Source of the DNA: an uncultured Clostridia bacterium
Lineage (GTDB): Bacteria > Bacillota > Clostridia > TANB77 > CAG-508
Length of the DNA stretch: 47,327 bases
Direction: 5' to 3'
NCBI GenBank assembly: GCA_947642355.1
Contig: CANRSD010000009.1
Span: forward strand, 1-47,327
Positions 8,947-18,532 of this stretch are shown one piece after another. Below the pieces are notes generated by a model that was given only the letters and a program-made list of their open reading frames with translations, had not been told where the DNA came from and searched no databases. The position numbers were made by a program, and so were the translations under genes. Numbering within the stretch: position 1 is the first letter of the stretch; each line of letters starts with the position of its first letter.

Positions 8947-8964
8947 CATTAACAATAAATAAAA

Positions 8965-10760
8965 TTAATAATCAATACTTTCATATACTCCGCCCTGAAA
9001 TAATACCTATATTTATTGAACCTTTACCTCCATTTATTCCGCCATTTACTGTAAGATTTTCTGTAATATTAGAAATTTCAGAACCTATGGATTTACAAAA
9101 TATATTTATTGAACCTCCTCCACTAGAACCTCCTGTAGCATCTGCACTAGTCGCATCTGTTCCATTTGAATATATAGAACCTAATTGAGAAATTTGATTT
9201 GCATATATAATTACTAAAGCTCCTCCATTTCCAGAGCCATTACTATGTCTAGCATTACCACTACCTTTACCGTGGATTATTAATTGCAGCATTTTCTCCA
9301 TTTACTTGATTTGGTCCATCATAACCTCTAGCAGCACCTCCTCCGACCGAAATCCTCCGATGATAAGAAGTTCCATTTGCTCCATTTCCTCCAGTACTAG
9401 TAGCACTTTGACCATTTGGAGCATAAACATAGGCATTTCCTCCGCCACCTCCACCAGTTGCTCTACTACTTGATACTGCTGATTGAGCAGATACCGCTTT
9501 CTTTGATCCACTTACACCTAATTGTATAGCTCCAGAACTTCCAGTAGCTCCTGTAGATGGAACAAACTCAAAAGTCCCACCTCTTAAAGCACAAATATAT
9601 ATATTTTGAGGCTTAGCTAATCCTCCATTTCCTGTCATATTTATAATTCCAAAATTATTTAATACTTCTTTACAATAAATTATTAAGCCTTTTGGCCCTC
9701 CAAATCCTTCTGTACTTGTTACAGATTTTATTGTTATATCTTGATTTATTGTTAAGTTTCCATCTACCTTTAAAACTACTGTATTTTTTGCTAATTGGTC
9801 TTCTTCTATTCCTGTAGCTACATCCTTTTGATTTCCCAATATATATGTTTTTCCATCACTTGATACATTTAAATCACTTAAATCTATTTTATATGTTCCT
9901 TTATCTGTTACTTTTCCTAATTCTATTTCTTCTTCATTTATTTTTACTTTTCCTTCTTTTCCTAATTCTTCACTTAATTCTAAATCTCCTTTTATATATA
10001 TTACATTAAAATTATATATTTGTTTATCATCATATTTGGTATCATCTGTTACTGATTTATCTACTGTTCCATATACTTTTATTGCTTTTCTTCCTCCATT
10101 ATTAATTAATTCTATCCCAGTTAATATATCATCTCTTTCTGGAGCTGCATTTGTAACTTCTTCTATATTAGTTATTTTACTACTTCTTCCGATTACTTGA
10201 TTTTATTCTAAAAGTAAAATATCCATTATCTGATACTTCAAACATTTGTGAAAGCATTCCATTTTGTCCATCCTCTATTTTTACTACTTTTTCTTTATTT
10301 AATGCTTCTATACTTTCTATTGTAGAACCATCTTTTGGATTATCTACTAGTACTTGTATTTTTACTGTCTCCACTGCTTCTTCTCTTGTAATTATTTTTA
10401 CTACTCCTGTTGGTTTTTCTCCTTCTATTTTTCTTCCTACTATTACATTATTTTCTTCATCTATCTCAAAACTATGATTTTTATATTCCCCATCTATTAT
10501 ATTTCCTGTATTATCTATATCCATTCCTTCTAACTCATTTAATGTATTTTCTATATCTTCTTTACTTAATTCCTTTCCTACTTTATCTTTTTCCATTTGA
10601 AGGTTTGCTATTTTAAGTTCTATTTCTTCTTTTATTTGACTTCGTTCTGTTTCATCTGCAGCTTTCTCTGCTTTTTCTATTATTCCATCTTGTCCGAACT
10701 ATTGCATTTAGAGACACTCCGAGCTAAAATAAGCAGTATGATTATCGTGTTTTTATTCGC
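8965..10760 (-). CDS. Glycine-rich prepilin-like surface protein (8 CGG +1 sites)
   Basis: Reconstructed open frame of about 595 residues. It has a hydrophobic prepilin-like helix (TIIILLILAGVSLNAIVG), a Lys/Glu-rich stalk, a middle region with GNQKDVATG and GFGGPKGLIIYC, and a C-terminal Gly/Ser/Asn-rich domain. CGG sites are at 10719-10721, 10694-10696, 10189-10191, 9357-9359, 9347-9349, 9343-9345, 9270-9272 and 8990-8992; all restore Gly. The two N-terminal sites rebuild LAGVSLNAIVGQDGII, matching VLAGVTMSAIVGDNGII of the upstream gene. The three at 9343-9359 sum to a whole codon. No ATG, GTG or TTG is available after the in-frame TAA at 10761-10763, and the usual K-G-I-T-L leader is missing, so the start is unresolved. 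It is a paralogue of the gene at 46351 and probably an extracellular structural protein. Confidence 0.75.
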
Positions 10761-10794
10761 TTATGACGAACATAAGTTGTTTAACATTCATTTT

Positions 10795-12139
10795 TTATTT
10801 TATATAAAGTACCACACGAAAACCGTATGTCGAAACTAACGTTACTGTCTGGAGCATTACCAGAGCGGTAACACGCTGGGGTAGCAGAAAAGTTGTTGAT
10901 AAAACTGCCACTACGGAGCACATGGTATTGCCCACTAGTCTGATATTTCGACACTTCTTCTGTCCATTCCCATACATTTCCTGCTATGTCGAATATATGA
11001 TATCTCTCAGTATAACTACTTGCGCCTGTAGTTAATAAGTCTCCATTATTAGCTGTTACATAATTAGTTGTTTTTCCTTCTATCTCTTCTCCAAATTGAG
11101 TTATATACCAAAAACCAGAAGAAGAATTATAAGCTTTTGCCATTCTTCCTTTAAAATTTATAGATGTATCTTTATAAATTCCCCATTTGCTTGAACTTTT
11201 TAAATCTCCTTCTGTCAATTCTGTTTTTTCTACCATTCTATTTAACATTACATCCCATTGCATTCCTGTTATTAGTCCACTACTTACATAAGAATTATTA
11301 TACATACTTTCACTATTCTTCTTTGATTGTATCCAATTAATAAACATCCATGGTATCTTTCCTGCTTTACTTTGGGGTATACCATCTTTATTAAATGGTG
11401 TATTTGTTCCATTACTTATTTGATCTTCTGTATATTCTTCTATTTCTTCTGCTAATCCTGCTTCATATCTTCCTACATAAAATCCTCCATATTTTTCTAT
11501 CTGCATTTTTTCTGATTTTGGCGTTGTATTATCCCAATTTGCATTTTGTAATCCAAAACTTGTTTTAAAGTAGTCATCATTTGAACAAGGTATCCATACA
11601 AATTGATTTCCTTTTAACTCTCTTGTATATTCCCAACTTGTTTTATCTGTTAACCCTCCATCATATTTATCTTCTTCATTATCTGAAATTATTACCCCTG
11701 TACCTAAATCTCCTCCTACATAATAAAATCCATATGGTACTGGTACTGACTCTCCTCCTCCCACTGCAACTGCATATACTGTTGCTACTTTTGTAACTTC
11801 TGTTATTTCTAATCCATTTTCTGTAGCTAAATGTCTCACTGTTTCTTTTCTCCATTCTTCTGGTGTTTTTACTCGTGTTCCTGCTACTGTCCATTCTGTA
11901 TTTTCTGGTAATCCTACTTCTTCTGAATCAGAAAGGTATTCATCCATTACTTTGGAATAATTATCTAAATCTGTCTCTTCTTGCTTGGCTGCTGCTTCTG
12001 TTTCCATCTTAGCTTTTTTAGCTTTTTTTATTATTCCATTATCTCCTACTATTGCACTCATTGTTACTCCTGCCAACACTAATAATATTATTATTGTAAC
12101 AATTAATGTAAGTAAAGTAATTCCTTTCTTATTTTTCAT
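10795..12139 (-). CDS. Prepilin-like protein with FGE-type C-terminal domain, candidate DGR target (1 CGG +1 site)
   Basis: 447 residues. The type IV prepilin-like leader MKNKKGITLLTLIVTIIILL has its cleavage site after KKG. A coiled Lys/Glu linker follows, then a formylglycine-generating-enzyme-like (C-type lectin fold) domain with FVWIPCS, YYVGG and IAGNVWEWTEE. CGG at 10823-10825 interrupts the last codons. Skipping C yields DIGFRVVLYIK and a stop at 10795, matching the GFRTVL and LRVVL ends of the two paralogues; the unshifted tail ends at 10781. RBS GGAGAG precedes the ATG. The 3' end (10795-10985) is rich in NNC/NNT codons, typical of a diversified ligand-binding region. It is probably a binding protein rather than an enzyme. 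Confidence 0.8.
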
Positions 12140-12187
12140 TTAAATCTTCTCTCCTAATTTTATATTTTTCCTAATTATTTATAGTCT

Positions 12188-12400
12188 CTATAGTGAACCG
12201 GGCACACAGTACTACACGTAAACTGTCATTATTGTGGATACCGCCATTCGTATCACCGGAATAGAATATACCAGCAGTCGTGTCACCAATACAACTACTA
12301 CCACGCCCAAAGAATGGATAACTAGCATAAGCAAAATAGGCGTAGACATTATACCAACTATAATTCCCTGTTCCCAAATATGTCTCCTTTGTTGCATCTC
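12188..12400 (-). repeat. Candidate variable region (VR) of the FGE-like gene
   Basis: From the codons for YLGTG to the stop, this copy and 34042-34241 differ almost only at codons of the form NNC/NNT, while flanking codons and frame are kept. Examples are GTC versus GAC, TAT versus CAT, and GGT versus AGT. That is the footprint expected from adenine-directed mutagenesis of AAY codons by a diversity-generating retroelement. No template repeat or reverse transcriptase is present in the window. Confidence 0.5.
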
Positions 12401-14181
12401 CTATTTTTCCTACACTATATATTGTTGTTCCATTATGTGTTCCTGTTTCATTATAATATCTAGTTGCGTATCTACTACTTGGAGTCTCTGGAGTTAATCC
12501 TGGCCAGCCATTTGTTGTTACATACTTATTACTATTTTCTACGTTATTGTATGTTGCTACTATTTCATATGCCCCTCCACTCATATCGTACACTCCATAC
12601 GTGTTTCCAGTTGTGCTTTGCGCTGAGTTTGCTATATACGCTGTTCCTGTTCCTCCTCCTGTATAGTATGAATTACTAGTATTCATTGTTATCTCGTTTC
12701 TATTTCTTCCATATACACTATGTGTTAAATATGCTACTGCTCCCCATTCACTATTTTTTATAATATGGCTATTCATGAAACTAGTATTCCCATCTGCTCC
12801 TTCTTGTCCATTATATCCATATGTTGCTTGTCTTGCATTTATATACTTTGTTCCTATTATTTGACTTATTACACTTGATACTCCAAATGTACTTTTTAGT
12901 TCTGTTCCTGTAGCTCCACTCATCTCATATTTTGCTATCCAAAATCCTGCTAAACTTTCACTCCATCCTCCTCTATCATAATCTGGTAGAGCTGTTCCAT
13001 CTTTAGCTACTTTTCCTGTATCCTTCATAAATGCTGGATGTACTATATATAATTCTCCATCTTTTCCTTTTACTGTTTCTACTCCTTCATCTAACTTATA
13101 TTTTACTTTTCCTGTGTTTGCCATCCATAACCCATATCCATCATAATATCCTACTGGCTCTTCTGTTCCACTTTTATAATATATTATTCTATATGCGTAT
13201 CTTGGTATCCATACAAAATAACTTTCATTTGCTGTTTTTGCATTTGCCCATTTACTTGTTTTATGATCTCCTTCTCCTCTTGTATAACTATACCAGTTAC
13301 TGTTTACATCTGCATCTACAAACTTCTGCTCTTCTTCTGACCATATTTGTGGTGTCATTGACTCATTTCCTGCTGTTAGTACTGGGGCATTTGGCTTTTC
13401 TATTATATTATTATTTGTATCCAACCATATTATATCTATCTTTCCTGAGTCATTTGTAAATTCTATTGTATTATCTGCTTCACTATTTTCTGTTGGTCTT
13501 TTTACTATTTTCACTTTACATGTTTCACTATAGTTTCCATATGTTACTGTTATTATTGAATTTCCTGCTACATCTACTGCTTTTACTGTTATTGTATTTC
13601 CTATTACACTTTCTATTGTTATGTTTGTATTATCTACTGTTGCTTCTAATTTTACTTCTTCTCCTTCTTCCCCTACATTACTTGGCTCTTCTTCTATTTT
13701 TACTCCATCTTCTCTTAATATCATCTTATGATAGGCTCCATCTATTAATATATAATATTCAAAGCCTTCTGTATTTCCCAGAAATTCTACTTCTATTTTA
13801 CTTGTTTCTCCTGCTGTTATTGTCACATTTTCATCTACTTTTATTCCTGTTATTCCACTTGCATCTGCTATTATATGTTTTATTGTATGTCCTTTTTCTT
13901 CTAGTCCTTTTACTATATCTTGCATTTTTACTTTTTCTTCTTCTTTCATTATGTCTTCATAATTATCCATTTTTAAATCTGCATATATTAAATTTGCTTC
14001 TTCTTCTACTCCTGAGATATTTGTTCTTTGTTTTGCTGTTTTTGATTTCTTTATTACACTATTATCTCCCATTAACAAATTTATTGTTATTCCTGCTAAT
14101 ATTAATAACACTATTATTGTTATTATCAATGCTATTAGTGTTATTCCGTTTATCTTTCTTTAATACATTTCTTGTATGCAT
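12188..14181 (-). CDS. Prepilin-like protein with Ig-like stalk and FGE-type domain, candidate DGR target (2 CGG +1 sites)
   Basis: 663 residues, exactly the length of its paralogue at 34042. The leader is MHTRNVLKKDK-G-ITLIAL followed by the hydrophobic helix. A BIG/Ig-like region lies near 100-220 (ITVTYGNYSETCKVKIV). The FGE/lectin-fold domain contains YFVWIPRYAYRI, GFWIAKYEMSG and GVYDMSGGAYE. CGG at 14146-14148 supplies the Gly of the prepilin cleavage site; CGG at 12198-12200 gives the ending VVLCAGSL and a stop at 12188. The paralogue has plain GGA and GGT at the two equivalent positions. The ATG at 14181 has GGAGG upstream. It is first in an operon with the FGE and glycine-rich genes, behind an inverted-repeat-flanked promoter. 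Confidence 0.85.
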
Positions 14182-14270
14182 TACTTCTTATTTTCCTCCT
14201 TTTCTTTTGTAAAAAAATAAATTTTACTTTATTTTAATCATTTTCTATTCTTATTTTCTCTAATTTTTTT

Positions 14271-14458
14271 CATTAAGTATGTTACTTAATGAAAAATTAA
14301 ATAGCTATAAATGTTCATATTACTAAAAATCTCTACTTTTTATTAATTGATTTTTACTTAAAACTTAATATAAGTATTTTCTATGAAATTATTGACTTTT
14401 TGGTTTTTTATTAGTAAATTTATAATATAAAAAATTTCGTTAAGTAATATGCTTAACG
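14271..14458. promoter_or_regulatory. Promoter between inverted repeats, upstream of the 12188-14181 operon
   Basis: Dyads at 14271-14291 (CATTAAGTA-TGT-TACTTAATG) and 14438-14458 (CGTTAAGTA-ATA-TGCTTAACG) are inverted copies of each other at 17 of 21 bases. The enclosed promoter TTGACT (14392-14397), 17-base spacer, TAAATT (14415-14420, overlapping TATAAT) reads rightward, away from the minus-strand operon. No good promoter faces the operon. The layout repeats at 36276-36470. A candidate invertible promoter in the OFF orientation. Confidence 0.5.
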
Positions 14459-14543
14459 AAATTTTCTTCTTAGTTTTAATAATTAATATTATATATATTC
14501 AGTATAGCAACAATACATATAAAATTAAATGAATTTAAAAAAA

Positions 14544-14577
14544 CAAAAAAAATAGTATAATTTCAAAATTATACTAA
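14544..14577 (-). terminator. Terminator of rpmE
   Basis: On the minus strand TAGTATAATTT / AAATTATACTA is followed by TTTTTTTTG. It lies 15 bases after the shifted rpmE stop at 14592. Confidence 0.8.
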
Positions 14578-14591
14578 TTTTTTTATGTGTT

Positions 14592-14790
14592 TTATACACC
14601 ATATTTTTTTCTAAATCTATCTGCTCTACCACCGTGCTGTATTTTGTTTTAAGTTTCCTGTCCAAAATGGATGACACTTTGAACAAACGTCCACTTTAAT
14701 CTCAGATTTTGTTGAATTTGTTTCTATAACATTTCCACAAGCACAAGTAATTGTACAAGCTGTATAGTTTGGATGTAATCCTTCTTTCAT
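14592..14790 (-). CDS. rpmE: Ribosomal protein bL31 (1 CGG +1 site)
   Basis: 65-residue large-subunit protein L31 of the zinc type. It has MKEGLHPNY at the start, a CAC motif near residues 16-18, [10 protein letters not shown] near 37-46, and the basic C-terminus. CGG at 14632-14634 interrupts the frame. Without the shift the protein ends ...NTARW. With it the sequence is [16 protein letters not shown], the canonical ending of L31, with a stop at 14592 next to the terminator. A ribosomal protein therefore depends on the recoding it helps to carry out. The ATG at 14790 has AGAGGTG upstream. Confidence 0.93.
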
Positions 14791-14837
14791 TTATATTCAC
14801 CTCTTTCTTAGTAATGAGTTTTAGTTTTTTCTATAAT

Positions 14838-15017
14838 TTATTTATTATCTTTTTCTTCGTTATCTTCTTCTACTGAGAATGAAATTGCTTCTCCTCCCAT
14901 AACTGACTTCACTTCTTGCTTTAAATTAGTTCTATTAACTAACTTATAAGTTACATTAAATAAAATAGCTACTATACAAATAAACAAAGCTATTCTTTTC
15001 CACCATTTGGCAAGCAT
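14838..15017 (-). CDS. Small single-pass membrane protein, unknown
   Basis: About 59 residues from the ATG at 15017 (MLAKWWKR), which has GAGGAGG 6 bases upstream; the ATG at 15023 abuts the RBS and is less likely. One membrane helix (IALFICIVAILFNVTYKLV, in part) is followed by an acidic tail. I do not recognise the family. It lies between rpmE and the glycan locus. Confidence 0.6.
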   Translation of the reverse strand: MLAKWWKRIALFICIVAILFNVTYKLVNRTNLKQEVKSVMGGEAISFSVEEDNEEKDNK

Positions 15018-15081
15018 ATCCATCCTCCTCTCTTAGTACAGAATTAGATACATTACTATTATACTACAATTTTTTCATTTG

Positions 15082-16630
15082 TCAATTATTTTCATAATAC
15101 AAAACATAAAAATTTCCAAAAACTTTTTGTTCAAACCCATTATTTATCAAATTCCAATATTTATCATTATCTGTTTTTAATAAGTATACACCATCTTTAT
15201 CTATATCATTTGAATAATAAAATCTATAATTTCCATATCCTACTACTATATTATTTTCAATTTTTACAGTCTCAATAAACTCTTTTGAATCTAATTTATT
15301 TTCAATTAATGTATATATATAAGTTTGGTTTAAACAATTTTCTATATAAACATTATCTTTATTTAAAGATTCTGCAAACTTTGTAGCATCCATTATATCT
15401 TGTTCAAATAAATAATTTTCTTTTTTTGTATATTCATCAAAATAATAATCCATAAAAAATAGAAAATTAACAGTATATATTAAAATTGCAAGTACATAAA
15501 CAATTTTAAATCTATCTCCAATAAAGCATATTGCTTTTGCTATAAAATATATCATTGGAATATATATTGCATTTGCTTTATTAATATTTGGTTCAATTAT
15601 CAAAAGAAGAATTATAAAAACTGTTACAAAAACAGTAATCATAGCAATATCTATACCTTTTTTCTTCTTTTTTATACTATTTACTAAATCACAAATGCTA
15701 AATGTTATACCAATTATTACTAATGGCATACTAACTTTATAAAGAGTTCCAAATTTTTCTATTGTATTATATCCGAAGAATATCTTTAGTAAATAAAATA
15801 TCATAAATTTCTTCAGAGTTTTGTTTAATATTTTCTTTACTAAATTCGTCTCCTCTATAAAACCATAAATCTGGTATTGTACCTAATGGTAAATTAACTT
15901 TTGATATATGTTTACTATTATATCCTACCATCAACATTAATGGTAAAGCCAAAATAAAAAGTGGTACTCCAAAAATAATTAATTGTTTAAAATTTATCTC
16001 TTTTAAATATAAATAATATATACTTAAAACTACTAAAAGAACTAAAATTATTATATATGACAATATATAAGTATATAGAGTAATTCCAAATAAAATACCT
16101 GAAATTACAAACATATAATTCTTTTTTACATTTATACTATGAACTAAACTGTATAATGAAATCACAAGCATTGACATTAAAAGATATGCATCTAGCCCCC
16201 ATCTTGATCTCATTATATTAACTGGAGATATAACATAAATAAAAGCTATAACCAATGCTAATTTATATCCACTATTTTCCTTTAATAATTTATATAAAAG
16301 CAATAATGCTATAATGCTTAAAATTACTTGTGGCAATCTTATTACTACAAAACTTACAGTAAATATTTTTAGAAGTATAGCAGTTAAATATGCATATAAA
16401 GCACTTTGTCCACCACCAAAATTTATCAAATAAACAGGTAATTTATTGCCATATCTATCAGTTCCATTTTTTACTAAACTCATTGCATCATATGTCATTC
16501 CTGCCTCATCAACATGAAGTCCTTTAGGAATATCTCCTAGTTTATAAAAAAGTGTAAATGCAAAAATTATACAAATTAATATAAAAATTTTATTAGAATG
16601 TTTTTCAACAAATTCTTCTACTTTTTTCAT
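15082..16630 (-). CDS. Polytopic GT-C-like membrane glycosyltransferase (1 CGG +1 site)
   Basis: 515 residues with about ten membrane helices. The first loop, HVDEAGMTYDA near residue 40, resembles the catalytic Asp/Glu loop of PMT/ArnT-like (GT39/GT83) enzymes that use lipid-linked sugars; the assignment to that superfamily is inference. CGG at 15773-15775 breaks the frame. Skipping its C joins FTKDIL to GYNTIEKFG and the open frame continues to 15082. Without the shift it stops within two codons. It is the last gene of the glycan locus, 16 bases after the glycosyltransferase at 16647. Confidence 0.75.
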
Positions 16631-16646
16631 AAGTTCTCCAATATTT

Positions 16647-18532
16647 TTAAACTCTATAAGTTTTTATATTATATTGCTCTGTATCTAAACTCAAGTTTAT
16701 ATTATAATATGGATCTCCTTTTATTAAGAAATCTTCCCATCTATTTTTAAATTCTGCAATCTCTCCTTGAAATCTTTTTATTTTTTCTGGTGAATCTTCA
16801 TATCCTCTACTTTTAGATTCATAATGAACAAATTCTATATATGGATTATATATAATTAATTTTCCTGTCTCTCTAATCTTTAAGCAAAAATCTATATCAT
16901 TAAATGCTACTTGAAGTTTTTCATTCATATACCCTACTTCTTCATAAATAGATTTTTTAGTCATTATACAAGCCGCTGTAACTGCACTTAAATTTTCTAT
17001 CATACTTTCTTTTGCAAAATATCCATGACCTTCTTTTGGTATATTTTTAAATCTATGACCTGCAACTCCACCTAGTCCAACTATTGTTCCTGCATGTTGA
17101 TAAGTACCATCTGGATAGTACAGAGCTACTCCGACAAGCACCAATCTCTTCTCTTTGACAATATCCAAGCATTTTTTCAAGCCAATCCTTAGTTAAAAGT
17201 TCTGTATCATTATTTAATTGAATTAAATAATCTCCATCACAATTTTTAGCACCAAAATTCATTATTTTTGAATAATTAAAACCTTTTTCAGGATAGCGTA
17301 ATACTTTTATTTTAGGATTTTTCTCTAATTCCTCATAATATTTAAAAGTTTCATCTTTTTCACTATTATTTTCTATTATATTTATTTCATAATTTTCATA
17401 AGTTGTTTTATTTAATATAGAATCTACACAAACTTTTAATATATCAATCCCATCTTTATTAGGTATCATAATAGAAACTTTTGGATTTCCCTTTACTTTA
17501 TATTCTACTTCATAAGAACCTGCAAATTTTCCTTCAGTTACTATCGCATCATAGCCTAATCTTTCAAGATGTGCCTCTAATGCCTTTTTTCCAGCAATAA
17601 AAGTATATGGTTTTGCTTCTGGAACTCTTGCTGTTGAATCTTGATGAACTCTCCAATGATATAAAATTTTAGAAATATGTACAATCTTATTTGTTTCTTC
17701 ACTCATTCTCAAAATAATATCATAATCTTGTGCCCCATCATATTCACTTCTAAAACCACCTAACTTGTCCATTAGTTCTTTTTTAAATATACTAAAGTGA
17801 CAAATATAATTTAAACTTCTTAATGTATCTGGAGAAAAATCAGGTTTAAAATATGCATCAAACCTTTTATCAACTGTTCCGGTTTATTTTATCTTCATCA
17901 CTATATAAAAACTCTGCCTCTGGATTTTTATTTATAGCATTTACTACTTCATATAACGAAAATATTGGCAATAAATCATCATGGTCTAATAACCCTATAT
18001 AATCACCTGTAACAAGTTTTAATGCCTCATTTGTATTTCCAGAAATATTTTTATTTTCTCCTATAAAATGATATTTTATTCTTTCATCTTTTTTTACTAT
18101 TTTTTCTATTTCTTCATTTCTTTCTTCACTTCCATCAGCTAAACAAAGTTCCCAATTTGTATATGTTTGATTTATTAAACAATCTACCAATTCCTCAAAA
18201 AAGTTTATAGGTGTTTTATACATTGGCACTACAATACTTATTTTTGGATTAATTTTAAATTTATGTGTTCTTTGCTTTTCTAATTCTTCTTCTGTTGGCT
18301 CATTTGTTACTATCCAAGCATGATATTCTGGAATATTTTGAACTTTAAAATTACCAGATAATATCATTTTTATTTTCTTAAAAGTATATGAAAATCCATT
18401 CAATTTAATATTTTTATATATCTTTTTTATATTTGTTATATTTATTCCTTTTATAAATCTTCCTATTATTCTTATAAATTGTCTTCTTTTAGTTCCTTCT
18501 GGAAATAATTTTTCTACGATTTTTTTAGCCAT
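16647..18532 (-). CDS. Two-domain GT2 glycosyltransferase (2 CGG +1 sites)
   Basis: 627 residues with two GT-A domains, as in rhamnan-type polymer synthases. The first domain spans about residues 95-330 (ISIVVPMYKTP, DHDDLLP, DGAQDYDIILR). The second spans about 365-600 (VSIMIPNKDG, LNNDTELL, FNDIDFCLKI). CGG at 17879-17881 joins DEDKIN to GTVDKRFDAY. CGG at 17131-17133 joins EEIGAC to GVALYYPDGTYQHAG, a family-typical stretch. Without these shifts the gene falls into three fragments. It overlaps the upstream methyltransferase by 19 bases, implying coupled translation. It probably extends the surface polysaccharide using dTDP-rhamnose or a similar donor. Confidence 0.85.

Noticed and set aside
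13466-14212. Long plus-strand leucine-rich reading frames opposite the FGE-like and MFS genes
   Set aside because: They are antisense shadows of AT-rich minus-strand genes, with no RBS and no domain logic.
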